Source: Isochrysis galbana (lineage: Eukaryota > Haptophyta > Isochrysidales > Isochrysidaceae). From it: 64,000 nucleotides of DNA. The notes beneath the pieces are model-generated. The model saw nothing but the letters and a program-made list of their open reading frames with translations. It was not told the origin of the DNA and made no database searches. Positions 63,570 to 64,000 of the stretch are shown here, one piece after another; within the stretch, counting starts at the first letter, position 1; each line of letters opens with the position of its first letter. The stretch covers positions 1,657,930 to 1,721,929 of the forward strand of contig CM030939.1 of assembly GCA_018136815.1 (NCBI GenBank), in the 5' to 3' direction. A program made the translations under genes and the position numbers.

Positions 63570-64000
63570 CTAGGTGTTCTCTGCCCTAGAGCTCCGCCGC
63601 CTCGTGTCCGGAGACAAACGGGGCTGTGCAGTGGAAGCTGTGCACTTCGCACAATCGCACACGAATCCATAGTCGCGTAGGGCAGCACGGCGTTCCTCCA
63701 CATCCGCACTGTCGTTCTCATCAATATACGAAATAGTGATCTCCTCGCCGGCGGCAATGGCTCTCAGGGTCACCAGCTGCAGATGTGTATTCCCGCGGTC
63801 GAAGCGGACGACAGCATTTGGGACGCACGAGTGGTTTGCACAGGACACTTGGCTATAGAGAGCGCTGCCTTGAACTACGTCGCCAGCTTCCTCCGGTAGG
63901 CCACTCAAGATCTTCAACAATGCCTCTGCTTGAGCGTGTGCGGACGACGGAGTTGCTGGCGAGTCGTTGTGGCCGGATCTGTGCCGTTTGCTCGCGGAAC
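63570..64000 (-). CDS. SET-domain (SMYD-like) protein, C-terminal part
   Basis: Open to the right window edge and ends at TAG at 63570; 143 codons visible. The SET C-terminal signatures are present: GSALYSQVSCANHSCVPNAVV (the pseudoknot NHSC), LRAIAAGEEITISYID (GEE(I/L)..SY), and the post-SET-type cysteines YGFVCDCAKC. This order is that of SMYD/ASHR lysine methyltransferases. The MYND finger and N-terminal SET half would lie beyond 64000. The last 25 residues are Ser/Arg-rich and not conserved. Confidence 0.85.
   Translation of the reverse strand, partial: SASKRHRSGHNDSPATPSSAHAQAEALLKILSGLPEEAGDVVQGSALYSQVSCANHSCVPNAVVRFDRGNTHLQLVTLRAIAAGEEITISYIDENDSADVEERRAALRDYGFVCDCAKCTASTAQPRLSPDTRRRSSRAENT

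Overview
The window looks like nuclear DNA of a eukaryotic microalga, most likely a haptophyte of the Emiliania/Gephyrocapsa or Prymnesium kind. The grounds are indirect: a GC-rich host, genes with few and short GT-AG introns, long CT/GA low-complexity tracts beside translation starts, Ser-Pro(n) repeat proteins, a secreted protein with the algal Cys-rich 'DDGGPGAEY..C.LGTDC.DCG' module, and heavy retrotransposon load. Two 100-N blocks (3507-3606, 35376-35475) mark scaffold joins. No species can be fixed from the sequence alone.

Layout. 1-6.1 kb is nested repeats: about 204-bp tandem units, then an antisense LINE ORF1 copy split by a Ty1/copia element that lacks a recognisable gag and 5' LTR. 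6.5-7.3 kb holds a small secreted Cys/Pro-rich protein gene (-). 7.3-11.7 kb is low-complexity and repeat DNA. 11.8-14.3 kb is an intronless CNBD-type voltage-gated K+ channel (-), followed by purine/pyrimidine tracts to 16 kb. 16.9-20.1 kb holds LINE relics around a C2orf69-like gene (+). 20.7-22.1 kb is a CS/NudC-like gene (-), flanked by a hAT-like MITE with perfect 8-bp target duplication. 24.3-26.8 kb is a divergent mitochondrial-carrier-like gene (+). 28.4-29.9 kb has MITE copies just upstream of a DGAT2-type acyltransferase (+). 30.6-34.5 kb is an intronless 1,312-residue multidomain fusion (-): three pterin-synthase-like repeats, a HAD-like region, a methyltransferase and an MDR dehydrogenase. 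35.5-42.8 kb is a giant Pro-rich repeat gene (-) that runs toward an assembly gap. 43.3-46.2 kb holds dispersed repeats and unrecognised, broken coding-like ORFs. 46.9-49.8 kb is an EGF-exostosin (GT47) gene (-). 50.4-57.6 kb is a foldback-like repeat containing an apparently intact 6.3-kb non-LTR retrotransposon with a 19-bp target-site duplication. 59.7-60.2 kb is an unknown small gene (-), 61.4-62.6 kb a 2-oxoglutarate/Fe(II) oxygenase (+), and 63.6-64 kb the end of a SMYD-like SET-domain gene (-) that leaves the window.

The host genes form no operon and share no obvious pathway. The clearest mechanistic stories are the retrotransposon (ORF1/ORF2 overlap, terminal hairpin, target duplication, several relic heads and tails) and the fusion enzyme, which gathers on one polypeptide activities that would otherwise be separate proteins.
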